Of a stretch of DNA of 64,000 nucleotides, positions 43,273 through 52,329 are shown one piece after another. This stretch comes from JADJPF01 sp964492845 (GTDB taxonomy: Bacteria > Acidobacteriota > Blastocatellia > Chloracidobacteriales > JADJPF01). Under the pieces are notes generated by a model. That model saw nothing but the letters and a program-made list of their open reading frames with translations, had not been told where the DNA came from and did no database searches. The stretch's first letter is position 1; each line of letters starts with the position of its first letter. The stretch lies in the NCBI GenBank assembly GCA_964492845.1, contig CAZBMZ010000001.1:62001-126000 (forward strand), written 5' to 3'. Made by a program: the position numbers and the translations under genes.

Positions 43273-43882
43273 AGCAATTAATCTCCAAATAATATAAGCA
43301 TATCAATAATAATTGTTATTAACATAGCTTATTAACAAATACTTAGCAGAAAGTAAACGACAATTATTTTGTTTTTGTCCAAATAGTTCTTTTTCAAACT
43401 ACATTTTATAGATTTGAAAAGGATGTTTTAAGATTTTTAAGCTATTTTGCAAGTATTTTTTTGATTGTGCAACCTGTTAAATAACTAAATCAATGTTAAA
43501 TAGTTTATTCTTTTTAACTTAAAAAGTAGTAAAAGCAAGACTTAAAAGAATAAACCAATCCTTCGCTATTCCATAGCTTAAATAAGCTAAATAATGATTA
43601 CTTAATGTATAAACATCGAGTAATACTTCTTTGCTGCTTTGCAGTTTTACTTTTAATGCAGCAGTTTGCTTATGTTATGTTGTATTAAATGTGGTTTTTT
43701 TAAAGTAATAAATTTGTATAGTTTTGAGAAGAGGCTTAATAGAAGTGTTAAATTTCGCTTAAATTGAAAATAAAATGGGTCAATAAAATAACCAAAAATG
43801 AGAAGTTGAATGTGTAAGACTATGATGATCAGATGTATAAATATATCATCTGACTATCATAGTCTTTTTGCAAAATGAAAAG
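43273..43882. other. 610-base intergenic region with hairpins
   Basis: No supported gene. It holds GTTTATTCTTTT (43503-43514) / AAAAGAATAAAC (43544-43555), a perfect 12-bp stem. At 43817-43865 a long imperfect stem (AGACTATGAT, two mismatches, then TCAGATG) is followed on the plus strand by TTTTT. The latter could close the metalloprotease transcript on the minus strand, but its U-run favours rightward transcription, for which no gene is present. Confidence 0.4.
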
Positions 43883-45088
43883 CTATTTTGGTTCAATCCT
43901 AACTAAAATTCCTTCAATATTACGTGACTGTCCTGTTGTTCCACAAAATTGGCCGTTTTTAAGCATAGGGGTATCTATTTGTCCTTCCAGTTGTGCCATA
44001 TATAAAATGTTGTAATTATTTGCAGCACTACCAGTAAGTTCAATCGAAAACCCTTCTAACCTTCTGGATTGTCCACGAGTACCAATAAATTGTCCTTCAC
44101 TAACAAAAGGAACATTTCCAATACCTTGTAAATGAGCTTTATATCTTAAACTTACATTAGGAATTGGTTGGGTAATGTTTATTTGAAATCCTTCTAAAAT
44201 GTTGGGTTGTCCTTTTGTTCCTGTAAATTCATTATCTCTAAAAACTCTGTCTCCAATGTTTCGCAAATTAGACAAGACTCTTAATTCTGGGCCTCTACGA
44301 CCATAAAGAGAACAAACTCCTTGAATATCATCGTTTGACAAAGAGCGTAATTGTCCACTATAGTTTGCAAACATAACAGCGTTTTGTACTGTAGAGTGAG
44401 CTAAACCTAATAAATGACCTATTTCATGCAAGCCGACTGTTTCAGTATCAAATGTGTTTATTGAGTGTGACAGTCCCCAAGTTTCGTCTTCATCAAAATG
44501 TAATGTACCAGCATTTACACCACCACATGGAGGAGGGTAAAAAGCATGTGCTAAAACATTTCCAATACCATCAAATGGATTATTATCTCCATGGTTGCCA
44601 GAAAACCATCCTATTCTAAAGTTTGGACTGTTAGCCAAACCAACTTCTTGAAAATCTATGGGGATTTCTCTTTGCCAAGTTGCAAAAGCATTTCTAACAG
44701 CTTGTTGCTCACTGTTGCCATTTATATCATTTGTTCCATTTATAAAAGCATAAGTCAAAGTACGAAACCTTGCTTGGTAGCTACAACCACGAACGACAAA
44801 ATTTGAAGCTATTTCTTCACCTGATGGAGGTATATCTCTTAGACCGCATCTAGGTAAATTTAAAACATCTACAGTCTCTTTATCTAAATAACCTGTTTCT
44901 TTAAGGCTCATATTTCTTTGATAAAGCTTCAAAGCTTTTTCTGTTGGTTCATCTAGCCTTCTATCTTCACATTTTTGCTGTAGGTATCCAAAACGTCTAA
45001 GATATTTTTGTACAAGGTGCATTTCTTCATTTACATCATTTGGTTTAACGTCACAAGTCTGTATAACAAAACGTCTAGTATTAGACAT
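43883..45088 (-). CDS. Matrixin-like metalloprotease with cysteine switch
   Basis: A 401-residue zinc protease. Residues about 22-75 are a peptidoglycan-binding-like helical prodomain, ending in PRCGLRD (79-85), which matches the PRCGxPD cysteine switch of matrix metalloproteases. The catalytic domain (about 95-255) has HGDNNPFDGIGNVLAHAFYPPP split by its structural metal ligands, GTLHFDEDETW, the zinc site HEIGHLLGLAH (221-231) and the Met-turn AVMF. Three C-terminal repeats (about 275-401), each with a GTxGQxxxxEG core, resemble clostridial hydrophobic (ChW) repeats without their Trp. No signal peptide is visible at the start MSNTRRFVIQ, which is odd for a matrixin. AAGGAC precedes the ATG. 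A secreted coiled-coil gene lies 58 bases upstream. Confidence 0.9.
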   Translation of the reverse strand: MSNTRRFVIQTCDVKPNDVNEEMHLVQKYLRRFGYLQQKCEDRRLDEPTEKALKLYQRNMSLKETGYLDKETVDVLNLPRCGLRDIPPSGEEIASNFVVRGCSYQARFRTLTYAFINGTNDINGNSEQQAVRNAFATWQREIPIDFQEVGLANSPNFRIGWFSGNHGDNNPFDGIGNVLAHAFYPPPCGGVNAGTLHFDEDETWGLSHSINTFDTETVGLHEIGHLLGLAHSTVQNAVMFANYSGQLRSLSNDDIQGVCSLYGRRGPELRVLSNLRNIGDRVFRDNEFTGTKGQPNILEGFQINITQPIPNVSLRYKAHLQGIGNVPFVSEGQFIGTRGQSRRLEGFSIELTGSAANNYNILYMAQLEGQIDTPMLKNGQFCGTTGQSRNIEGILVRIEPK

Positions 45089-45146
45089 AAAAATAGAGTC
45101 CTTTCTATTAGCTATTTTATTGGGGTCAATCTTAATTTACAGTAAC

Positions 45147-46721
45147 TTACTGTAAGGTAGGGTGATCTAGATTCTTGAAATCTTTGGCAAGGTTTTTAAC
45201 TTTTCTGGCATTTATATAACCTTTGTAGTTTGTTAAAGTGTCTGATAAGAGAACTTTACCTGTACTATCAAAAAGGTTATATAAAACAATAACACCTCCG
45301 CTATGAGAAAGGCGATTGCCACCAGTAAATATATCTATAATTAGATTGGTTTTGATTCGGTTGTTACCGCCAGCCTTGATAACTTTTAATTCAATCCAAC
45401 AATGTTTTGGAGTTAAAGCTTGATTTAAGTGTTCTGCCTTAATACAAGATGTTAAAAGGTTAGTTTTTGTTGTGCTATCAACTTGAGTAAAAGATGTAAC
45501 ATAATTATCAAACTGTTTGTTGAGATTTTTTAGTTGGGTAATAACCACTTTTAATTTTTCTTGATCAAGTTTTGCTAGATCACCTGCTAAACTTTCAAAC
45601 TCTTTTTTTAGAGAACTTAATTCACCTTCAAGCTTTAGTTTTTTGCTTGTTAAAGATGTCTTTAAATCTTGGATAATCTTAATGTTATCTCTAAAAGCTA
45701 AGATCATTTCCTTTTCCTTTAAAGGCATGGAATAGGTTGAAGCTGCTATTTTGTTGAATTTTGCTGAAATATCTATGTTTTCTTTGTAAACATCAGGTGC
45801 ATAAACTTCCATAAGTCGGGAAGCTTTTTCTATTTCTTCTTTTTCTTTCTTTGAGGAAACTAATAATTCTTCTTCCGTTGATTTTATACTTTTTTCCTTT
45901 TCTGTGATTTCGCTATTTTTATCCTCTATGTTTTGAGACAGATTTTTAAGATTATTTACTTTTTCTAGAAGATCTAAAATTTCAGAACCGATGTTTTCTA
46001 AAAATGGAGGAAAGGTTTTAGGATAATAAAGGTCTTTTCTTAAATCTTTATCTGTTTGAACGGCTCTAAATACCTCTGCTACTAATGCACTTTCATCTAT
46101 ATCAAAAGTTTGTCCTTTTATTTCGACATTTGTTCTTAAAAAAGCTGTTAAATCAACAAAACCACCTAAAAAACTTTGTGCTATTTTTAGAGGTGCTATT
46201 GAAGTAATAGAACCACTAGTCCCATCAGAAGGTTTTTTAGGACAATCAGAATTAGTTATCAAACTACAATAAGCACCCTGCATTAATTCAATTTGTTTTG
46301 TTGCCACTTGATAAGTGAGCAACAAACTAACATCTTTTTCATTGTAGACAGATAAACTTGTACTGGATTTCAAAGTCTCATTTTCTTTAATAGTTGCAAC
46401 AATTCTGTTGGCAAGCTCTGCCATAGAAATATAAGAAACTGTTTGAGGTTCTATTACTACATTATCATTAATGGTTGTCATTCCTTCCAAAAGCTTGCTA
46501 GTAGAGATAGGAAACCTTGCTGAAAAAGCTGTATTGGCGGCATCAATCTCTGCTTTTCTGGCATTTGCTTCAGCTAACCTAGCTTCAGCTCTTAATTTTT
46601 CAGCTTCAGCTTCAGTTTTTCTATCTGCTGGAGTGCCTTGCGCTAGAACACAAGGAACCATGATAAATAAACTAAATATAAGTAAAGTTAAGAATTTAAA
46701 CTTTGGCAAATTGTAACTCAT
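45147..46721 (-). CDS. Secreted coiled-coil protein
   Basis: A 524-residue protein of unknown family. AAGGAG and a suitable gap precede ATG 46721. A signal peptide (hydrophobic run ending MVPCVLAQ) is followed by an Ala/Glu-rich helix (KLRAEARLAEANARKAE). A middle region of about 65-240 has mixed alpha/beta character with two Cys pairs. A long coiled coil runs about 245-415, rich in Glu/Lys/Leu. A final domain of about 440-515 contains KHCWIELKVIKAG and KTNLIIDIFTGGN. It resembles structural surface proteins, but I cannot name it. It precedes the metalloprotease gene by 58 bases on the same strand and could be co-transcribed with it. Confidence 0.65.
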   Translation of the reverse strand: MSYNLPKFKFLTLLIFSLFIMVPCVLAQGTPADRKTEAEAEKLRAEARLAEANARKAEIDAANTAFSARFPISTSKLLEGMTTINDNVVIEPQTVSYISMAELANRIVATIKENETLKSSTSLSVYNEKDVSLLLTYQVATKQIELMQGAYCSLITNSDCPKKPSDGTSGSITSIAPLKIAQSFLGGFVDLTAFLRTNVEIKGQTFDIDESALVAEVFRAVQTDKDLRKDLYYPKTFPPFLENIGSEILDLLEKVNNLKNLSQNIEDKNSEITEKEKSIKSTEEELLVSSKKEKEEIEKASRLMEVYAPDVYKENIDISAKFNKIAASTYSMPLKEKEMILAFRDNIKIIQDLKTSLTSKKLKLEGELSSLKKEFESLAGDLAKLDQEKLKVVITQLKNLNKQFDNYVTSFTQVDSTTKTNLLTSCIKAEHLNQALTPKHCWIELKVIKAGGNNRIKTNLIIDIFTGGNRLSHSGGVIVLYNLFDSTGKVLLSDTLTNYKGYINARKVKNLAKDFKNLDHPTLQ

Positions 46722-47160
46722 AAATTTCTCCTTGATTATTTTTAAGAAAATTCATATTAGGAAAGAACTTTCTTTTTAAATTTCTTGCTAATAACTAACT
46801 ACTTACTATGTAATCAACTATACGTGAAGCTTTGTACCTAAAATCATAGGAAATTATTTGTGTTTTTAGATTGATTTAATATAGTAGTATTACTTTTATA
46901 AACTTTTCTTTTGGTATTGATTAGCTTGATGTTAGATAAACAGCTTCCAAAAGTAAAAGAACAACCTATGAATATTTAGTTAGTAATATTCATATAATTT
47001 AATGCACTTAATTAGCTGTTATTAGGAGACGTAGAAGGAAAGAAAAAACATACAGAAAATAAAAGAATTTTTCCTAAACTTTCCAGATTATCTTCAAAAA
47101 GTAGTTTTATAAAAAAATATCGCTTATTATTTTGAAAAACAAAATAACTAAGGAAAATAC
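46722..47160. promoter_or_regulatory. Divergent intergenic region upstream of thrC
   Basis: A 439-base A+T-rich gap between the divergent coiled-coil and threonine synthase genes, so it carries both promoters. I see a perfect 10-bp inverted repeat TATGAATATT (46967-46976) / AATATTCATA (46985-46994) with an 8-base spacer, which could be an operator or leader hairpin. No small gene is supported. Confidence 0.3.
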
Positions 47161-48405
47161 ATGACGACTCGCCACATTACTTCTTTACGCTGTGTTAAGT
47201 GCCATAAAATCTATACTTTAGAACAAGAATATACCTGCTCAAGCTGTGGGTTAGATGGAATTTTAGACATAGAATATGACTATGATCTAGCTGCTAAAAC
47301 GTTGACTAAAGAAACTCTAACTAGTCGGGAATTTAACCATTGGCGTTACCTAGAACTACTTCCTATTGCAGAAAATACACCACTACCGCATCTTCAAGTA
47401 GGATGGACACCTGTTTATAATGCACCAAAAATTGCTTCAACCTTGGACATGAAAACTGTTTATATTAAAGATGATGGACGTAACCCTACGGCATCTTTTA
47501 AGGATCGTGCTAGCTCGGTTGGAGTGGTAAAGGCTACAGAAAAAAAGGCGCAAATTATTGCTTGTGCCTCAACGGGCAATGCTGCTAGCTCTTTAGCTGG
47601 TTTTGCTGCGGCAATGGGAATTGCAAGTATTATTTTTGTCCCTGAACGCGCACCAGAGCCAAAAATTACTCAACTTTTGATTTTTGGTGCTACTGTAATA
47701 CGTGTTAAGGGAAGTTATGAAGATGCGTGGTGGTTTTGTCAAAGGGCTTGTGAAAAGTGGGGTTGGTATAATCGTAATGCTGCTGTAAACCCTTATTTAG
47801 TGGAAGGAAAAAAGACTGCTGGCTTAGAAATTGGTGAACAAATGGCGGATAATATGCCGGATTGGGTCGTTTTTTCTGTTGGCGATGGTTGCACTATTGC
47901 AGGAGCTTGGAAAGGCATTTGGGAAATGCACAAACTAGGAATAGCAAAACGTTTGCCTAAAATGCTAGGTGTACAAGCCGAGGGTGCAAGCCCAATTGTA
48001 AAAGCATTTCGCACTAATTCAGACTTAATAACATCAGATGCACAGACCATTGCTGATAGTATTTGTGTTGGTGAGCCTAGAAATTGGCGTAAAGCTCTAA
48101 AAGCAATTCAAGATTCTAATGGTGAAATGATTCAAGTCACGGATGAGGAGATTTTAGAAGCAATGAGGCTTGCTGCTAGAAGTGCTGCTGTATTTGGTGA
48201 ACCAGCCGGAGTTGCTGCATTAGCAGGGCTAAAACGCGCTAGAGAAGAATCCATTGTAAAGCCTGATGAGACAGCTTTAGTTGCTATTACTGGCAATGGA
48301 TTAAAGGATGTGCAAACTGCTCGTCAAGCAGCAGGTGAGCCAATATCAATTGAGCCAGATATAGAAAAATTAGCTCAAGTTTTACAGGAAAAATTTTTAA
48401 TTTAG
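47161..48405 (+). CDS. thrC: Threonine synthase
   Basis: A 414-residue PLP enzyme that converts O-phosphohomoserine to threonine. The N-terminus has a zinc-ribbon-like segment with CVKCHKIY and CSSCGLD (10-35), as in archaeal-type threonine synthases. The PLP lysine lies in GRNPTASFKDRASSVGVV. PLP phosphate contacts are in CASTGNAASSLAGFAA, and VGDGCTIAGAWKG and EPAGVAALAGLK follow. Length and motif order match the type II enzyme family. The gene is alone, with AAGGAAAATAC before the ATG. No thrA or thrB is near. Other PLP enzymes of this fold (threonine deaminase, cysteate synthase) are less likely because of the zinc ribbon. Confidence 0.93.
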   Translation: MTTRHITSLRCVKCHKIYTLEQEYTCSSCGLDGILDIEYDYDLAAKTLTKETLTSREFNHWRYLELLPIAENTPLPHLQVGWTPVYNAPKIASTLDMKTVYIKDDGRNPTASFKDRASSVGVVKATEKKAQIIACASTGNAASSLAGFAAAMGIASIIFVPERAPEPKITQLLIFGATVIRVKGSYEDAWWFCQRACEKWGWYNRNAAVNPYLVEGKKTAGLEIGEQMADNMPDWVVFSVGDGCTIAGAWKGIWEMHKLGIAKRLPKMLGVQAEGASPIVKAFRTNSDLITSDAQTIADSICVGEPRNWRKALKAIQDSNGEMIQVTDEEILEAMRLAARSAAVFGEPAGVAALAGLKRAREESIVKPDETALVAITGNGLKDVQTARQAAGEPISIEPDIEKLAQVLQEKFLI

Positions 48406-48497
48406 CTTGTTATATTGTTATTACTTTTTTTGTCTTCAATGGTAGCTTCCAAAAATATCTATTAACCTTAAGCAAAACAAGTAAATAAATAAAAACA

Positions 48498-49871
48498 ATG
48501 ACAAATATTGTTGATGAGTTAAAGAAAATTATTTTTGCAGCCAAAATAGGCCCCTGCTATTCACGGGATGAATGGCAAAAGTTTTACTCTGGCAATTCTA
48601 AAGATTTGCCAATCAAGCATTTAACTAGTTGTGGTAAATGCTTAGATATTGTTAATCAACTTCATTCATTGCCTTTGCTAAATGAACGTAGCCCTTTTGA
48701 TGTTCTTGATCGAGATGGCAATAACAATGATGATAATTCTGATAAACCCAATCAAAACAATAACAACAGCCCATTTAACAGCAATAAAACTGGTTCTAAT
48801 CAGGCTTTATTATTAAAGCAACTAGAAGAAAAAAGAAAAGAGCATTTTGATTATTTACCACAAGAAATTACTTTTTGTGCAAATGGTTGGCCTTTTACCT
48901 CTTGTAAAGTAGATGATCAAGTGAAATTGCTTAGTCTAAGACCGAATTTAGATGAGCCTTTGGAATCTATAGAGCTTATAGATGAGAGAGGAAAACTGAT
49001 TTTTCATAGAATATTTTCTGAAGAAATAACACAAGAACTTAAAGAAAATATTAAGCTTAATGAAAATCAACAAATAAAACTTGCGATAATTTACTTAAAT
49101 GACACTCCAGAAATTAACTTAGAATATACTGACAGCCGAGTTGTCAAAAGTAGAGTTAAAAATAGCTTGTTTGCTAGTTTTATTAGTAGCTTTCAGCAGT
49201 CAATGGTTTTTCCTAAACTCTTATGGGCTACAAGTGCAGCAGTTATAATGGTTACTAGTTTAGCTGTGCTGCAAATTTACTGGCAGCAAAAATTTAATCA
49301 ATTACAACAAGAATTAACCAAAATTAATCAGGAAAAAAGAACTTTTGAAGATAGATTGGTAAAATCAGAAACATTAAGTAAAAAACTTTCAGATGAATTA
49401 GCTAGTATTGAGCAACAGAAAATAGACATTAAGCCAAGTATTATTGAAAAGCCGACAGTTATTAGCAAAATCCCTAAGATTAATGTTTTAAGCAGTATAA
49501 AACTAGCATTGGCTTTAGCTACACGTAACACAATTAGTAATTTAATTAATAATACTCGTGCAGTAATTTCACCGATTTTATTAACACGAGGAACACAATC
49601 AAGTTTTGCTGTCAGGTTGCCAAAATATGAAGAAAATAGCCAAGAAGAATTTACTTCTTATTTAGTAAAAATTAACCTACCAAAAGAAAAAGCATTAGTA
49701 GAAAAAATAAAGCTTCCTAAAACCTCTACAGACACAGAGTTTATTTCTGTAGAAGTTAAGCTTGCTAATACCAGTAATTTACAGGCAAGTACTTTAGCAG
49801 AGGCAACTATTATTGGTATTGTTGGAAAACAGGAAGTAAAAATTGCTACACTGCCACTAAAATTTGAGTAA
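48498..49871 (+). CDS. Membrane-anchored protein with zf-HC2-like N-terminus
   Basis: A 457-residue protein with no family I can name. Its N-terminal HLTSCGKCLDIV (around 41-52) recalls the H-x3-C-x2-C zinc site of anti-sigma-like zf-HC2 domains. An Asn/Asp-rich linker follows, and then a beta region (about 115-210). One membrane helix lies at about 235-255 (LLWATSAAVIMVTSLAVLQIY). A coiled coil (about 258-310) and a beta-rich C-terminal domain (about 350-457) follow, presumably outside the cytoplasm. The architecture resembles an anti-sigma factor, but no sigma factor gene is next to it. It shares a direction and a short gap of 15 bases with the DUF309 gene. Confidence 0.62.
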   Translation: MTNIVDELKKIIFAAKIGPCYSRDEWQKFYSGNSKDLPIKHLTSCGKCLDIVNQLHSLPLLNERSPFDVLDRDGNNNDDNSDKPNQNNNNSPFNSNKTGSNQALLLKQLEEKRKEHFDYLPQEITFCANGWPFTSCKVDDQVKLLSLRPNLDEPLESIELIDERGKLIFHRIFSEEITQELKENIKLNENQQIKLAIIYLNDTPEINLEYTDSRVVKSRVKNSLFASFISSFQQSMVFPKLLWATSAAVIMVTSLAVLQIYWQQKFNQLQQELTKINQEKRTFEDRLVKSETLSKKLSDELASIEQQKIDIKPSIIEKPTVISKIPKINVLSSIKLALALATRNTISNLINNTRAVISPILLTRGTQSSFAVRLPKYEENSQEEFTSYLVKINLPKEKALVEKIKLPKTSTDTEFISVEVKLANTSNLQASTLAEATIIGIVGKQEVKIATLPLKFE

Positions 49872-49886
49872 AGTTAAAAAATTTTA

Positions 49887-50273
49887 ATGAATGAAAAATG
49901 CAGGCAACTCTATTCTATAGAATATTTAACAGGAATAGAGCTTTTTAATCAAAGAAAATATTGGGAAGCACATGAGGCTTGGGAAGAAATTTGGAAACAC
50001 GCTAAAGGCGACGAAAAGATTTTTTATCAAGGGTTAATACAAGCAGCAGCAGCACTACTTCATTATGATCGAAATAATACACGTGGCGCACATCTTTGTA
50101 TTAATAATTCACTTAAAAAACTAGAAAACCTTCCTACTCCTTATATGTCATTAGAATTAAACAGTTTATGTAAAAATTTACGAACTTTCCTTGCTGATGT
50201 AATAGAAAATGGTGAAACTATGGTGAGCAAAAACATTGCTTTACCACATCCGATTATTGTTTTAGAGGAGTAA
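49887..50273 (+). CDS. DUF309 family protein
   Basis: A 128-residue helical protein of the DUF309 family. The family signature is visible as GIELFNQRKYWEAHEAWEEIW, noted here as ELFNQRKYWEAHEAWEEIW, and then FYQGLIQAAAALLHY. The His in EAHEAWE and paired acids are conserved in the family, whose function is not known. It is a small soluble protein of standard length. It lies between the anti-sigma-like membrane protein gene and the FAD oxidoreductase gene, with 15 and 6 bases of spacing, so the three are likely co-transcribed; no functional link is obvious. Confidence 0.87.
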   Translation: MNEKCRQLYSIEYLTGIELFNQRKYWEAHEAWEEIWKHAKGDEKIFYQGLIQAAAALLHYDRNNTRGAHLCINNSLKKLENLPTPYMSLELNSLCKNLRTFLADVIENGETMVSKNIALPHPIIVLEE

Positions 50274-50279
50274 ATTGTT

Positions 50280-51638
50280 TTGCCATTGCAAAAGCTAGCT
50301 AGCATTTTGGCTATAGATCAAATTGGTAGTTACCAACATAGATTAAAATGTCTTGAAAATGAAACACTACCAATAGTTTATCCCCATTCTATTGAACAAC
50401 TTGCAGAAGTTTTATTATTAGCAAATAAAGAAAAACTAGTTGTTATACCAGTCGGAGGAGGGACTAAGCTAAAAATAGGTAACCCTCCAGCCAAGGCAGA
50501 TTTTTTTCTATCTACCAAAAAGCTAAATCAAATCTTAATTCATGAAAGCGCAGACCTTACAACAACTGTTCAAGCTGGGGCAGTATTTGCTGATTTTCAA
50601 TCTCGCTTAAACCAACATAATCAATATTTACCGCTAGAGCCTTCTTTTGCTAAGGTTGCGACTGTAGGAGGAATTATTGCTACTAATAGCTATGGCCCAA
50701 CACGCCTAGCTAATGGAACCATTAAAGATTGGTTAATAGGAATTAAAGTTGTAGGTGCTGATGGATCAATCTCTAAAGCAGGTGGAAAAGTAGTAAAAAA
50801 CGTTGCTGGTTATGACTTAATGAAACTCTATACAGGTAGTTTTGGGACGCTAGCCGTTATTGTTGAAGCTAGCTTTAAGCTACGACCTAAACCATTAGAC
50901 AATGCTATTGTCTTAGGTGTACTTACCTCTAGTAATTTACATACAGCAGTAAATAATTTATTAAGTAGTCAACTGCAACCCATTGCTTTAGAGCTACTTA
51001 ACCAACAAGCCGCAAGGGTTTGTTTTCCTCAAGTACAAATAAAAGAAAATCAATGGCTCTTAACTGCTCAATTTGCTGGCTCAACAAATGCTATTAAATA
51101 CCAGCAAGAAACACTTTCTACATATTGGAAAAGTTTAACAAAAGAAATTACTATGATACATCAGTCTGATAAAAATTATATTAACTGGCAAAAATTAGTA
51201 GATTTTGCAGAAGAGCCAAATATTTTTGGTCAATTTCAAGTTGCTGTGTTGCCCTCTCAAGTATTAGGGCTAGCTAGTGAAATTACTAAAATTCTAAATT
51301 TAGTAACAAAAGATTATTATTTATTGGTTCAGCCAGGAAAAGGAACTATTCAGGGATTTTTTGATCAAAGCTTTATTAATAATGTTTCTATCAATGATTT
51401 AGATAACTTAAATGAAACTACAGCCTATAAACTAGGTGAGTTAGTTGCAGCACTTAGCCAAATAAGAAATTCTGCTGAAAAAGTTGGCGGACATTTAATT
51501 TTACTGGATGATGCTTTTACTGGATTATTAGATACTTGGGGAACACCTCCTGCAAGTGTTATGCTAATGAAAACAATAAAAAATAAATTAGATCCCTTAA
51601 ATATACTTAATCCTTGTAGATTTGTTGGAGGAATTTAA
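50280..51638 (+). CDS. FAD-binding oxidoreductase, GlcE-like
   Basis: A 452-residue flavoprotein of the FAD-linked oxidase (PCMH) family, close in pattern to glycolate oxidase subunit GlcE. FAD-binding blocks are VVIPVGGGTKLKIGNPP, VQAGAVFADFQSRL, FAKVATVGGIIATNSYGPTRL and VKNVAGYDLMKLYTGSFGTL. The C-terminal half is the usual substrate cap and ends in LDPLNILNPCRFVGG, typical of the family. Start is TTG at 50280 with GAGGAG 9 bases upstream, inside the end of the DUF309 gene. GlcD and GlcF partners are not in the window, so it either works with genes elsewhere or has a different substrate. Confidence 0.86.
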   Translation: MPLQKLASILAIDQIGSYQHRLKCLENETLPIVYPHSIEQLAEVLLLANKEKLVVIPVGGGTKLKIGNPPAKADFFLSTKKLNQILIHESADLTTTVQAGAVFADFQSRLNQHNQYLPLEPSFAKVATVGGIIATNSYGPTRLANGTIKDWLIGIKVVGADGSISKAGGKVVKNVAGYDLMKLYTGSFGTLAVIVEASFKLRPKPLDNAIVLGVLTSSNLHTAVNNLLSSQLQPIALELLNQQAARVCFPQVQIKENQWLLTAQFAGSTNAIKYQQETLSTYWKSLTKEITMIHQSDKNYINWQKLVDFAEEPNIFGQFQVAVLPSQVLGLASEITKILNLVTKDYYLLVQPGKGTIQGFFDQSFINNVSINDLDNLNETTAYKLGELVAALSQIRNSAEKVGGHLILLDDAFTGLLDTWGTPPASVMLMKTIKNKLDPLNILNPCRFVGGI

Positions 51639-51643
51639 CCGCT

Positions 51644-52132
51644 ATGTTATTAAAATCTATAGTTTTAACTTTATTACTAAGTATTTCTGTTAGTGTTTTA
51701 GCTCTGCCTAATTTATCTAGTTCAGCCAATAAAATAACTGTAAAAAGTTTTCAAGATGAAAATTTTAATTTTAAGGAGATGCAAAAACAGGCAACAAAGA
51801 CATCTTCTGGGCTTAAGTATATTGATTTAGTGGAAGGTAAAGGAGCTAGCCCAACTAGAGGCAAAGTAGTAGTTATTAAATATACAGTAAGGCTAACTAA
51901 TGGAAAAGTAGTAGAAACTTCCGAAAATAGAACGGAAAATTTTAGTTTCAGATTAGGTTTAAGACAGGTAATTAAAGGGCTAGAGGAAGGTGTTACAACA
52001 ATGAAAGTAGGTGGAAAACGTCGGCTAATTATCCCATCAGTTTTAGGCTATGGTGAACAGGGAAGTCCTGGCGGAATACCACCTAATACAACACTCGTAT
52101 TTGATGTTGAATTGCTTAGGATAGAACTTTAA
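51644..52132 (+). CDS. FKBP-type peptidyl-prolyl isomerase
   Basis: A 162-residue exported protein-folding catalyst. A signal peptide (LLKSIVLTLLLSISVSVLA) precedes a short linker and an FKBP domain (about 52-162). The domain has SGLKYIDLVEGKGASPTRG, VVIKYTVRLTNGKVVETS, RLGLRQVIKGLEEGVTTMK, KRRLIIPSVLGYGEQG and IPPNTTLVFDVELLRI, with most active-site positions of the family. One difference is ENFSFRLG where FDSS...PFSFPLG-type text is common. It should speed proline isomerisation in periplasmic proteins. It starts 5 bases after the GlcE-like gene. A tiny gene follows 22 bases later. Confidence 0.93.
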   Translation: MLLKSIVLTLLLSISVSVLALPNLSSSANKITVKSFQDENFNFKEMQKQATKTSSGLKYIDLVEGKGASPTRGKVVVIKYTVRLTNGKVVETSENRTENFSFRLGLRQVIKGLEEGVTTMKVGGKRRLIIPSVLGYGEQGSPGGIPPNTTLVFDVELLRIEL

Positions 52133-52154
52133 TTATTAAAACTTAGGACTAGTT

Positions 52155-52316
52155 ATGCAATATAAATTTATGGCTTTAGTATTAAAATTATTGGTAATGA
52201 TTCTACATCGGGTTACTTATAGCAATTTTAAAGATGATCCTCAGTGGCAGTATTATACAGAAAACTTAAAATATGAAGTAGATAAATTTATTAAAGATAC
52301 TGAGGAAAAAAGCTAG
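52155..52316 (+). CDS. Small hypothetical protein (53 aa)
   Basis: A 53-residue frame from ATG 52155 to TAG 52316. It begins MQYKFMALVLKLLVMILHRV, a short hydrophobic helix, and ends in an acidic/basic helix (YEVDKFIKDTEEKS). AGGACT stands about 6 bases before the ATG. It fits exactly between the FKBP gene (22 bases) and the HD gene (13 bases) on the same strand, which argues for a real gene over chance. I know no family. A single-pass membrane peptide or a cytoplasmic amphipathic helix are both possible. Confidence 0.45.
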   Translation: MQYKFMALVLKLLVMILHRVTYSNFKDDPQWQYYTENLKYEVDKFIKDTEEKS

Positions 52317-52329
52317 TAAGTATAAAAAT

